The translations under genes were made by a program, and so were the position numbers. A stretch of DNA of 8,963 nt from CAZFDE01 sp964517795 (lineage in GTDB: Bacteria > Planctomycetota > Phycisphaerae > Sedimentisphaerales > Anaerobacaceae): NCBI GenBank assembly GCA_964517795.1, contig CAZFDE010000095.1, forward strand, positions 1 to 8,963, written 5' to 3'. This document shows, one piece after another, positions 1 through 6,156 of the stretch (position 1 is its first letter; every line of letters starts with the position of its first letter). Below the pieces are notes generated by a model that was not told the origin of the DNA, did not search any database, and worked only from the letters and a program-made list of their open reading frames with translations.

Positions 1-34
1 AAAGCTATCACATTGTAAAAAAAGAACTTCCAAA

Positions 35-667
35 TTATTCAGCAAACCCTAAATACAGCTTACCATCGGAGCCGGCCGCAAGACTGGTAAAAGAATCGAG
101 TCGATGGGATTTTTCAGTTTCGCCGCTGCGGCCCATCACAGAAGCCGGATAATCGACACCATCGCGTGTTATATTTTCAGGAATATTGCTTTCGCTGAGC
201 ATTTCATCAACCAGCTTTTCAATCTTATCGATATCTCTGTCCAGCATACCATTTCCCTGATAGACGATACTGCCCTTCGGATCTGCCAGGAGCATAAACG
301 GCCAGCCGTTTTTATTATATTGTTTCTCCATTGATCGCACCGGATCGAGAATGACCGGGAATTTCAGTTTATAATGTCGTTGGAATTCAAGGGCGCTGAG
401 TTCATTATCCCCCGATATAACGCGAATCACACGGACCTTGCCGTTGTACTTGGCCGCGAACTCACCGACACGGTGAGCTTCCTGCTGGCAACCGCCTCAC
501 CAGCACGCCCCAAACGACAAAAACACCGGTACGCCTTCATAATCCTGCGCGGTTACTCTACGGCCGAAAGTATCGACCGCATCAAATGACAGTTTCTGGT
601 TTTCCTGCCCGCAAAGGCAAGCTGATAAAAACAGAACTAAGGACAAAGATAATATATCTCGTTTCAT
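35..667 (-). CDS. Selenocysteine-containing thioredoxin-like lipoprotein (UGA recoded)
   Basis: The frame from ATG 667-665 to TAA 37-35 is open except for one TGA at 499-497, giving 210 residues with Sec at 57. The N-terminus is a lipoprotein signal: K2/R3, a hydrophobic run, then LSAC with Cys17 as the lipidation site, so the protein is probably membrane-anchored and faces the periplasm. The redoxin domain covers about residues 25-158. Its active site reads F-G-A-C55-W56-U57-G-G-C60, aligning U with the first Cys of the TlpA/thioredoxin CxxC, and NGWP (W122-P123) supplies the cis-proline. The domain is intact on both sides of the UGA, which argues for recoding rather than decay. AGGAG at 676-672 lies 4 nt before the ATG; a GTG at 679 is the less likely start. 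The last 50 residues are not redoxin-like. The role is probably thiol-disulfide exchange or peroxide reduction; the substrate is unknown. It lies 18 nt after the ATP-grasp gene, in the same operon. Confidence 0.85.
459..479 (-). promoter_or_regulatory. SECIS-like hairpin downstream of the UGA
   Basis: In mRNA sense the stem AGCUCACC pairs with GGUGAGUU (8 bp, one G-U) around the loop GUGUC. The six inner pairs are all Watson-Crick. The loop starts 26 nt after the UGA and begins with G. The published bacterial SECIS pattern, as I recall it, has an apical loop roughly 16-37 nt after the UGA and a G among the first two loop bases, recognised by SelB. The match is good, but a coding-sequence hairpin can arise by chance and no folding energy was computed. 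Confidence 0.68.
497..499 (-). other. In-frame UGA read as selenocysteine
   Basis: This TGA codon follows TGG (Trp56) and precedes GGC GGT TGC (Gly-Gly-Cys). It replaces the resolving-pair cysteine expected in W-C-x-x-C. The metallopeptidase, dehydratase, Hc1 and LysR genes in the window end in TGA, so a code in which UGA means Trp everywhere is excluded. A point mutation of TGC or TGT to TGA would look the same, but the hairpin just downstream favours recoding. Confidence 0.82.
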
Positions 668-685
668 GATTCTCCTCACTTAAGT

Positions 686-1702
686 TTATTCATATCGCTT
701 CATCGCCTCATAAATAATCCGATCGATCAATTGGCAATGCGTTAAACCGGCCTTTTCGGCGGCCTCGGCAACTTCTTCGCCATATGCCAGATCCGGATTG
801 GGATTGGCCTCCAGGATGACCAGTTTATTGTCCGGTGTCATCCGCACATCAATGCGGCCGTAATCCTGCAGATGCAGGACCCGATAGACCCGTTTGCTGA
901 TCCGCTCGATCATCTTGAACAGCCCCGGCTCCAGATCGGCAAATCCGAAATGGACGCCCCACTTTTCACGGTATTTCTTGTTCCATTTCACACGATAGGT
1001 GGCCATCATCGGTCCATCGGTACGATCATGGTCAAAGAAACATTCCCGCGGAGGAAAAACCTTCAGCCGTGAATTGCCCACGATCGCAATATAAAATTCC
1101 CGCCCGTCGATATATTCTTCGGCAATGACCGGCTGAGCCCAGCGATCATGCACGAACTGCACCCGTTCACGCAGTGCATCGTCGTTATTGACCAGCGATG
1201 CATTCGATATACCTTCCGAGCTATCCTCCAGTGCCGGCTTGACAACCAGCGGATAATGAATGTTTTTGGGGATGCGAATCCGTTTGTTCACGGCAAACGA
1301 GAAAAACTCAGGCACGCGAATCCGATGCAGCCGCAACAATTCCTTACACAGTCGTTTGTCGCGGCAGAGCATCAAACCGACCGAACCGGCGCCGGTATAC
1401 GGCAGATTTAATATTTCGATAAACGAGGCGATGTTCTTGTCAAATGTACGATCACCTTCCAGATGTTCGGTCAGGTTGAACACCAGATCAGGCCGCGGCC
1501 GGGTTAACACGTCCGCCAGGCCAGGAACATCATTAATCGCACCAACCACACGCACCGTATGGCCGAGTTCACGCAGCGACTCGATAACATGATACTCGGT
1601 AACCGGTTCGTCCGGACTGATTCTAAAGTCCGGATCGTCCGGATCGATCGTAGCCACATCCACTAAAACAACAATATCAAGTTTTCGCGTTTTAGATTTC
1701 AT
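686..1702 (-). CDS. ATP-grasp ligase, D-alanine-D-alanine ligase-like
   Basis: This 338-residue protein has the ATP-grasp layout of D-Ala-D-Ala ligases. VFNLTEHLEGD (74-84) corresponds to the Ddl VFN..EG segment, and PYTGAG is at 101-106. The ATP-binding region has PLVVKPALEDSSEGIS (151-166) and EEYIDGREF (195-203). The metal and catalytic motifs are DYGRIDVRM (280-288) and LEANPNPDLA (297-306). Such enzymes join a carboxylate to an amine through an acyl-phosphate, using ATP. The glycine-rich loop and the final motif differ from true Ddl (usually GSSxGV and ExNxxPG), so the substrate is probably another small peptide or amino acid and I give no ddl symbol. The start ATG overlaps the metallopeptidase stop by 4 bp (ATGA), implying translational coupling; no clear Shine-Dalgarno is visible. 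The location should be cytoplasmic, as no signal peptide is seen. Confidence 0.85.
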   Translation of the reverse strand: MKSKTRKLDIVVLVDVATIDPDDPDFRISPDEPVTEYHVIESLRELGHTVRVVGAINDVPGLADVLTRPRPDLVFNLTEHLEGDRTFDKNIASFIEILNLPYTGAGSVGLMLCRDKRLCKELLRLHRIRVPEFFSFAVNKRIRIPKNIHYPLVVKPALEDSSEGISNASLVNNDDALRERVQFVHDRWAQPVIAEEYIDGREFYIAIVGNSRLKVFPPRECFFDHDRTDGPMMATYRVKWNKKYREKWGVHFGFADLEPGLFKMIERISKRVYRVLHLQDYGRIDVRMTPDNKLVILEANPNPDLAYGEEVAEAAEKAGLTHCQLIDRIIYEAMKRYE

Positions 1703-2718
1703 GATTTTTTGGCTTTCAAGGTATTACTGGCAATTGTGGTCAACAGCGCCGTCACCCCGATCAATATACCGCTGTCCTGCGCGTCGGCATACAGATTGAG
1801 TGTTTTACATCGCGAAATAAACCGATTAAACAATACATGAATATCATACTTTCGATGCCCTGTCCAGCGCGCAACATGATTGAGGATCTGGCGACGATGA
1901 TGGCGTAAAAAATCAGAGGCCTTGATCGTATTATCAGCATCGCCGTCATCGCTAAACAGCTTTTTAAGACTGTCGTCATAATAACCCTGAAATTCCGTTC
2001 CGAGCATAATCCGTTTTCGTTCATAAAATGCCGACAAGGTCGAACGCATCCGTGCCGCCGACCAGGGCGGAATCCCTTCAGGCTCCACCAGCGGTGACTT
2101 TTTCGCGATATCATTCATCAAATGATCCACATAGTGAAGCTTTTTCATCACCGGCCAGCCGGCATACTTCTGCCGCCAGTCACTGTCCGGATTGAGCCAG
2201 ACGGCAAAAGTCTCGGCAAAATCCTCATCCGGATGGGCCTGGGCGTAATTGCCTTCCAGGTGGAGAACAAACCGCCTGGAATAGGGTTGATAGGCATAGC
2301 TGTCCGAGTAATATTCTGAAAAGCGGCCAAAAAGCGCTCGCCATCGGGTTCGTCGATACAACTTGTACGCATAATTGATCGCATGGCCGCACTCGTGACG
2401 CAGCAAACGGATACAGCTTTGCGGCGTACCGCCTTCGACCTCGAACATCATTGCTTTTTCGATTTTTTTCAGTCTGGGATGGGCCAGACAAAACGGGATG
2501 CCGATAATCGGAATTTTATCCGGGCAGAGCCACTCGTCGGCCAGATAACACGGGGGACGATACCGTATCCCCTTATCTTCGAGCTCGCGATATAACTGGT
2601 CGATAGGACCCTCGAGAGGCGAACCGGAAATCTGGATCGGCAGGTCACGAATCCGCATCATTAAAAGTTCGTCCTCACTGAGCTGCCGGAAGTCTTTTTG
2701 ACTGATTTTCCTGATCAT
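1699..2718 (-). CDS. Putative zinc-binding metallopeptidase
   Basis: This 339-residue protein contains R-HECGH at residues 107-112, an HExxH zinc motif with H108, E109 and H112. DEDFAETFAVW (164-174) lies about 55 residues later and can supply the third ligand (probably E169), as in gluzincin-type peptidases. The sequence resembles proteins annotated as 'putative zinc-binding metallopeptidase'. No signal peptide is visible, so a cytoplasmic site is likely; a short hydrophobic stretch lies near 317-332. The first ATG (2718-2716) lacks a good Shine-Dalgarno. Met20 (about 2661) is preceded by GAGG at a long spacing and is an alternative start. It is the first gene of the cluster with the ATP-grasp ligase and the selenoprotein, so processing of a peptide made or modified by the ligase is a reasonable inference. 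The substrate is unknown. I could not assign a promoter in the 121 nt upstream. Confidence 0.8.
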   Translation of the reverse strand: MIRKISQKDFRQLSEDELLMMRIRDLPIQISGSPLEGPIDQLYRELEDKGIRYRPPCYLADEWLCPDKIPIIGIPFCLAHPRLKKIEKAMMFEVEGGTPQSCIRLLRHECGHAINYAYKLYRRTRWRALFGRFSEYYSDSYAYQPYSRRFVLHLEGNYAQAHPDEDFAETFAVWLNPDSDWRQKYAGWPVMKKLHYVDHLMNDIAKKSPLVEPEGIPPWSAARMRSTLSAFYERKRIMLGTEFQGYYDDSLKKLFSDDGDADNTIKASDFLRHHRRQILNHVARWTGHRKYDIHVLFNRFISRCKTLNLYADAQDSGILIGVTALLTTIASNTLKAKKS

Positions 2719-2839
2719 TATAACTGCATCATGTGTTTAACTTTTGACCGTTCTATTATGCCTCGTCAATGAACGAAAAGCCAGTCAAAAATGATGGATT
2801 TATAATGTTGACGGTGTGAGACGACTCGGCACCGATCAA

Positions 2840-3316
2840 TCAAACCCGTGTCCCGGAGACCACCGTTTCAAAAACCTGGCGATCCTCGACAACCCCCTGA
2901 ACACGGGCGGAAAATTTGCGGCTCTTTTGCTCGAATAGATGGCCTAATAAATAGAGCCGCTGGCCGGGTGCGACAGCCGCCCGAAATTTAGTCGATTCGA
3001 TCCCCGCAAATCCGATGAAACCATCAATGCCAACAATTTTCTTGACATAGAAACTTAACAGTTGGGCCGCACATTCGATCAAAATGACCCCCGGCATTAA
3101 TGGCCGACCGGGGATATGACCCCGGACCCAGAATTCATTTTCGGTTACATCCTTATACCCAAGGACAAAATGTTTTTCCGTATCACACCAGATGATCCCG
3201 TCGAGCTGCTGCATTTCGTATCGCTGGGGATTGATTTGCTCGATCTCGGATTTTTCATAGAGCAACGGAGCGTCTAAGTCTATTTCTGACAAATCAAACA
3301 GTAATACCGGGGGCAT
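2840..3316 (-). CDS. FabZ-type 3-hydroxyacyl-ACP dehydratase
   Basis: This 158-residue hotdog-fold protein carries the FabZ active site: GHIPGRPLMPG (66-76) with His67, followed by Glu81 in LIECAAQ. The 14-residue spacing matches the catalytic His/Glu pair of E. coli FabZ (H54/E68). Members dehydrate (3R)-hydroxyacyl-ACP to trans-2-enoyl-ACP in type II fatty acid synthesis. An N-terminal segment of about 30 residues precedes the core. AAGGA at 3330-3326 lies 9 nt before the ATG. No other fatty-acid gene is in the window, so it may be a housekeeping FabZ or a paralogue for a special acyl chain; I leave the symbol blank. It follows the Hc1 gene by 112 nt and could be read from the same promoter. 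Confidence 0.85.
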   Translation of the reverse strand: MPPVLLFDLSEIDLDAPLLYEKSEIEQINPQRYEMQQLDGIIWCDTEKHFVLGYKDVTENEFWVRGHIPGRPLMPGVILIECAAQLLSFYVKKIVGIDGFIGFAGIESTKFRAAVAPGQRLYLLGHLFEQKSRKFSARVQGVVEDRQVFETVVSGTRV

Positions 3317-3361
3317 CGCTATATATCCTTAATTACACCTGGTAATGAATTACAATACCCT

Positions 3362-3382
3362 CCAGTACCCATTTGGAACTGG
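3362..3382. repeat. Inverted repeat between the Hc1 and FabZ-type genes
   Basis: CCAGTACC and GGAACTGG form 8-nt arms with one mismatch around a 5-nt loop. The element lies 46-66 nt upstream of the dehydratase start. There is no T-run on either side, so it is not a classical intrinsic terminator. It could be an operator or an mRNA processing hairpin. Confidence 0.4.
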
Positions 3383-3428
3383 CAAAGGGCCACACGTTGA
3401 AGAAAAACGTCGTTCAGGTCTAAAACGA

Positions 3429-3602
3429 TCAGTCTTCGCTTCGAATTTCGAGAATCCGATTTCTGACGTTTTGACAGGCTTGTTTAATCTTCTGCATTTG
3501 CTTGCGGACGCGTGTGCCGGCTGCTTTATTACCGCCTTCAGCCTTATTGATATCCATTTCAATTTCCGCAACAAGCATTTTCAAATCTTCATATTCCTGC
3601 AT
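3429..3602 (-). CDS. Hc1-family histone H1-like DNA-binding protein
   Basis: This 57-residue protein starts at ATG 3602-3600, seven nt after a GGAGG Shine-Dalgarno; the frame runs further upstream but has no better start. Residues 23-40 (GGNKAAGTRVRKQMQKIK) match the conserved segment of the chlamydial and Bacteroidetes histone H1-like Hc1 family (GNKAAxxRVR). The N-terminal third is acidic and probably helical (EYEDLKMLVAEIEMDI). Residues 26-49 carry eight Lys/Arg and no acidic residue. It lacks the long lysine-rich tail of chlamydial Hc1, so it is a minimal version. The expected role is nucleoid binding or compaction. It stands alone under a strong promoter, as fits an abundant small chromosomal protein. 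Confidence 0.78.
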   Translation of the reverse strand: MQEYEDLKMLVAEIEMDINKAEGGNKAAGTRVRKQMQKIKQACQNVRNRILEIRSED

Positions 3603-3609
3603 CGATAAA

Positions 3610-3614
3610 CCTCC
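3610..3614 (-). promoter_or_regulatory. Shine-Dalgarno of the Hc1-like gene
   Basis: GGAGG lies 7 nt before ATG 3602. It is the best ribosome-binding site in the window and fixes the start of the 57-residue product instead of longer upstream readings of the same frame. Confidence 0.85.
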
Positions 3615-3630
3615 ACAAAATGTTTTTAAC

Positions 3631-3651
3631 AACCGGAAGATAACGCCGGTT
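3631..3651. repeat. Inverted repeat AACCGG-N9-CCGGTT around the -10
   Basis: Two perfect 6-nt arms (3631-3636 and 3646-3651) enclose the -10 hexamer of the Hc1 promoter. This is the placement of a repressor operator. It could also be chance in a short region. Confidence 0.4.
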
Positions 3652-3665
3652 TTATGTTTTGTCAA
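3637..3665 (-). promoter_or_regulatory. Sigma70-type promoter of the Hc1-like gene
   Basis: TTGACA (3665-3660, a perfect -35) is separated by exactly 17 nt from TATCTT (3642-3637, 4 of 6 matches to the -10). Transcription would begin near 3630, leaving a leader of about 28 nt that includes the GGAGG. The A/T tracts just upstream could act as an UP element. Confidence 0.68.
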
Positions 3666-3674
3666 AGAAAAATG

Positions 3675-3696
3675 CCACTTTTTTGCAAAAAAATGG
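3675..3696. repeat. 22-bp A/T-tract palindrome upstream of the Hc1 promoter
   Basis: CCACTTTTTTG and CAAAAAAATGG are 11-nt arms with one mismatch and no spacer, ending 10 bp upstream of the -35. Phased T and A tracts of this type can bend DNA or act as an UP element or binding site. Confidence 0.45.
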
Positions 3697-3803
3697 ACAT
3701 TGCTCATTAATTCTTAGCGTTTTATTTTATTCAACAGTATAGAACATGTTTCGGTTTTGCAACATCGTTGGGCGGCGAACTTTTTGGCGTTTATCCTGAA
3801 ATC

Positions 3804-3861
3804 CATAACGTCTTTTTTTACAAGATGTTATGTGATATTGATCGCGTACAGAACGCGATTA
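3804..3861 (-). terminator. Tandem hairpins after the flavodoxin-like gene
   Basis: The first hairpin (3841-3859, ATCGCGT/ACGCGAT with a 5-nt loop) begins at the stop codon of the gene. The second (3804-3814 with 3822-3832, CATAACGTCTT/AAGATGTTATG) has 11-nt arms with one mismatch, a G-U pair if transcribed from the + strand but A-C from the minus strand. Neither is followed by a U-run in the minus direction, so this is at best an atypical terminator or an RNA 3'-end protecting structure. Confidence 0.4.
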
Positions 3862-4335
3862 ACCGTAAACCGTTTTCGTCAATTCGGCAATTCGCTGGCC
3901 GCGTCGCGCACATTGCTGTTTGACACGATCATCCGGTTTTCCAATGGAAACCGGACCATAATGATCGCCCTGCGGGTCACCCTGGACGATCATCCCGGCA
4001 ATCAGCATCACCTCGATGATCCCCATGATCGTGGTTTCATTGCCGCCGCCGATATTGGCCGCACTGCTGAACGCCCCGCCGATCTTGCCGTTGAGACGCC
4101 CGTGACTGGAAACCAATTCATCGATCAGATTTTTCAACGGAGCGGCCATGACGCCGTAGTAGGTCGGCGAGCCTATGACGATCGCTTCGTAATTGAGCAG
4201 GTCCTGGGCATGCACCTTATCCACACTTTTACACTGTGTATCCAGTCCCGCTTCGTTCATCGATGCTGCAATGATCTCAGCCATTTCTTTTGTGTTTCCA
4301 CTTCGGGAATAATAGACCACAATACCTTTAGCCAT
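3859..4335 (-). CDS. Flavodoxin/WrbA-like FMN-binding protein
   Basis: From ATG 4335-4333 the product has 158 residues. YYSRSGNTKEMAE (8-20) is the phosphate-binding loop for FMN (S-x-S-G-N-T type). GSPTYYGVMAAPLKNLID (55-72) is the flavin-contacting segment typical of WrbA and related flavodoxin-fold reductases, and GGAFSSAANIGGGNET (86-101) is the second flavin loop. It probably binds FMN and carries out NAD(P)H- or ferredoxin-dependent electron transfer in the cytoplasm. AAGGA at 4350-4346 is 10 nt upstream of this ATG; the GTG at 4344 is too close to the Shine-Dalgarno. The start overlaps the preceding lipoprotein gene by 8 nt. It is close in size to flavodoxin (about 150-180 residues). 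Quinone reductase or plain electron carrier cannot be told apart from sequence alone. Confidence 0.85.
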   Translation of the reverse strand: MAKGIVVYYSRSGNTKEMAEIIAASMNEAGLDTQCKSVDKVHAQDLLNYEAIVIGSPTYYGVMAAPLKNLIDELVSSHGRLNGKIGGAFSSAANIGGGNETTIMGIIEVMLIAGMIVQGDPQGDHYGPVSIGKPDDRVKQQCARRGQRIAELTKTVYG

Positions 4336-5140
4336 CTTTTGCACGTCCTTTCATTGTCTCGGTTGATTCGGATTTCTCCAGCGGTTTCACCTGAACGGTA
4401 AAATCGTCCGGAATATCTATCTCGAACAGATCGAATTTGAGTTCCGGATTGATCTGTATATCTTCAAATCGGATATCGTAAATTTCATCCTCGGTACTGG
4501 TTGCGACGATATGTGTCGGCAGCATGTGTTTATTGTCAATCCAGACATCGACGGCCGAATATTTCTGCGCATAGACTGACTGGGGCCGGACATCGAGATG
4601 CAATTGCGTGCTTTCTTTGGCTTCTTCGACTAATTGGATTTTAAATTCCCCCTGAATTGTTTCGGTCGGCAAAAAACCGACCATGGGAAATTCACGCGTC
4701 ATCAATTCGAAAACATTGATCGGCCGATTGGGGTCGGCCTGCTGGTAGCGGCTGACATGCTCGGTCTGATAATCCACATGCGTCAACCACACCCCATCGA
4801 ACAGAAATTCTTCTTTATGATTTTGTATTTTCTGATCGTCCTGCTGCAGCTTTGTGAAAGTCATCCGTAATGTTGAACCGTTCGGGTCATAGCGGTAAAC
4901 GAGCTGCCCCAGGCGAAGGGTTTTGGAATCGAATAAGGGCTGAGAGAAAAGATACGCAACACTGCATCGATACGTCTCAAGGGAACCGATCGCGTCGTGC
5001 ATGTTCGACAGTATTTCATTCACGTCGTCGGATATCTCGATATTGGCGCTTTCCTGCATCGGTTGATCATTCGTACAGCCCAACGCCAAACTCACAGAGA
5101 GCACCATTGCCAATCCGCCGATTATCATTTTTACGAACAT
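4328..5140 (-). CDS. LolA-like outer-membrane lipoprotein-sorting-type lipoprotein
   Basis: This 270-residue protein begins with K4, a hydrophobic segment and LALGC, with Cys22 as the probable lipidation site. Cleavage would leave an acidic, flexible stretch and then a domain rich in beta strands (about 45-250). Segments such as GQLVYRYDPNGSTLRMTF, FLFDGVWLTHVD and VDVWIDNKHMLPTHIVA follow the LolA/LolB-like pattern in which strands coat a lipid-binding half-barrel. The role is likely periplasmic handling of a hydrophobic ligand or lipoprotein, but being lipidated itself it is not classical LolA. GGAG at 5155-5152 lies 11 nt before the ATG. It is first in a two-gene operon with the flavodoxin-like protein, an unexplained pairing. 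The family assignment rests on strand pattern, not on a single decisive motif. Confidence 0.6.
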   Translation of the reverse strand: MFVKMIIGGLAMVLSVSLALGCTNDQPMQESANIEISDDVNEILSNMHDAIGSLETYRCSVAYLFSQPLFDSKTLRLGQLVYRYDPNGSTLRMTFTKLQQDDQKIQNHKEEFLFDGVWLTHVDYQTEHVSRYQQADPNRPINVFELMTREFPMVGFLPTETIQGEFKIQLVEEAKESTQLHLDVRPQSVYAQKYSAVDVWIDNKHMLPTHIVATSTEDEIYDIRFEDIQINPELKFDLFEIDIPDDFTVQVKPLEKSESTETMKGRAKDG

Positions 5141-5176
5141 ACGTTACTGATCTCCAATCCATCCAAATACACCGGT

Positions 5177-5205
5177 ATTATGCCCAATACAGGGCGGTTA
5201 ATCAA
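5177..5205 (-). promoter_or_regulatory. Sigma70-type promoter of the lipoprotein-flavodoxin operon
   Basis: TTGATT (5205-5200, 4 of 6) and CATAAT (5182-5177, 5 of 6) are spaced by 17 nt. The start would be near 5170, about 30 nt before the ATG. This is the only good match in the 108 nt between this operon and the LysR gene. Confidence 0.6.
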
Positions 5206-5248
5206 GTCTTTCTATTGAAAAATGCATAAGGATTTCATTGCCTGCGAT

Positions 5249-6136
5249 TCAGGACAGTTGTTTTTTGATCAACAGGTCAATAAATTTTTTGACCCCTTCG
5301 GATAAATGTTTGTTCTTGCGAACGATGATGCCGGTCGGACGGATAAAACTCTCCTGCATAAAATGGATGGCCCGCAGTGCGCCTCCGTTGATTTCGGGGG
5401 ATAGCGCCGTTTGAGGCAAAATACTGATCCCCTGATTTATTTCAACCGCCCGTTTGATCGTTTCGATATTATCGAATTCCATGACCGGTTCAACCGTCAT
5501 ATTGAACCGGGCGAGGATATGATCGATCCAGATACGGGTGGGCACATCCCTGCTGAATCCGATGAACCGTTCGAACTGAATGGTATGAATATCGATTTGA
5601 TCCCGGTTCGCCAGCGGGTGCTTGGTATGGCACGCCAAAACCAGCGGCTCATCCTGAAAATCATACACATGGAGCCGTTTATCGCGCTTGGGGACCGCCA
5701 CCAGGCCGATATCGATATCGCTGTCGAGAACCATCTGATAGATCGTTTCGGCGGATAAATATTCGACATGCACATGAACATGAGGATTATGCATCATAAA
5801 TGTTTTGACATACTCCGGCAGGGTATGCATTCCGATACTGAAAATCGCACCGATATTGATCCGTTGCTGTTCGGCATTTTTGAGGTTTTTCAAATCGTGC
5901 TGGAGTTGATCGAAATGTTCGATGATCTGCTTGGCGGAGGCATAAAAGAGTTTTCCGGCTGTCGTTAATTCGGTCGGTCGTTTTTTGCGGCTGATCAACT
6001 GTGATTTATACATCATCTCAAGTTGAGCTAATTGCTGCGATATGGCGGATTGACTGATCATGTTCTTTTCCGCCGCTTTGGAAAAACTTTTCATCTCGGC
6101 CAGATCGCAGAATATTTTTAACGTTTCAATATGCAT
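5249..6136 (-). CDS. LysR-type transcriptional regulator
   Basis: This 295-residue protein has the standard LTTR size. The winged helix-turn-helix occupies residues 1-60, with FSKAAEKNMISQSAISQQLA (18-37) as the recognition region and LTTAGKLFY (57-65) closing it. A linker helix (about 66-90) leads to the periplasmic-binding-protein-like effector domain, starting at INIGAIFSIG (93-102); DIDIGLVAVP (140-149) and INQGISILP (233-241) are typical. It lies 20 nt downstream of the large PEP/pyruvate-binding gene and probably shares its transcript, unlike the divergent layout usual for LysR genes. No Shine-Dalgarno is visible. The effector and target genes cannot be named. Confidence 0.93.
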   Translation of the reverse strand: MHIETLKIFCDLAEMKSFSKAAEKNMISQSAISQQLAQLEMMYKSQLISRKKRPTELTTAGKLFYASAKQIIEHFDQLQHDLKNLKNAEQQRINIGAIFSIGMHTLPEYVKTFMMHNPHVHVHVEYLSAETIYQMVLDSDIDIGLVAVPKRDKRLHVYDFQDEPLVLACHTKHPLANRDQIDIHTIQFERFIGFSRDVPTRIWIDHILARFNMTVEPVMEFDNIETIKRAVEINQGISILPQTALSPEINGGALRAIHFMQESFIRPTGIIVRKNKHLSEGVKKFIDLLIKKQLS

Positions 6137-6156
6137 TTCTGTGCTGCTGTAAAGGC

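Noticed and set aside
1..34. T-run after the selenoprotein stop as an intrinsic terminator
   Set aside because: No convincing hairpin precedes the run, and the region is cut by the window edge.
35..430. A separate gene starting at GTG 430
   Set aside because: There is no Shine-Dalgarno, and the translation begins in the middle of the redoxin domain. It is the second half of the UGA-containing frame.
497..667. Reading the UGA as a true stop, giving a pseudogene or a short 56-residue lipoprotein
   Set aside because: The downstream frame completes a thioredoxin fold with the second active-site Cys and the cis-Pro. The UGA aligns with a catalytic Cys and a SECIS-like hairpin follows. A simple nonsense mutation remains possible but fits less well.
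2719..2839. A promoter for the metallopeptidase operon using TTGACT and CATAAT
   Set aside because: The spacing is about 22 nt, too long for a sigma70 promoter, and no better pair was found.
3429..3707. A 92-residue version of the Hc1-like protein with an upstream start
   Set aside because: The upstream part runs through the promoter and A/T-tract palindrome, while GGAGG sits 7 nt before the internal ATG at 3602.
3757..4401. A 214-codon ORF on the + strand
   Set aside because: It lies antisense to the flavodoxin-like gene, which has clear FMN-binding motifs and a Shine-Dalgarno. The + strand translation shows no family motif.
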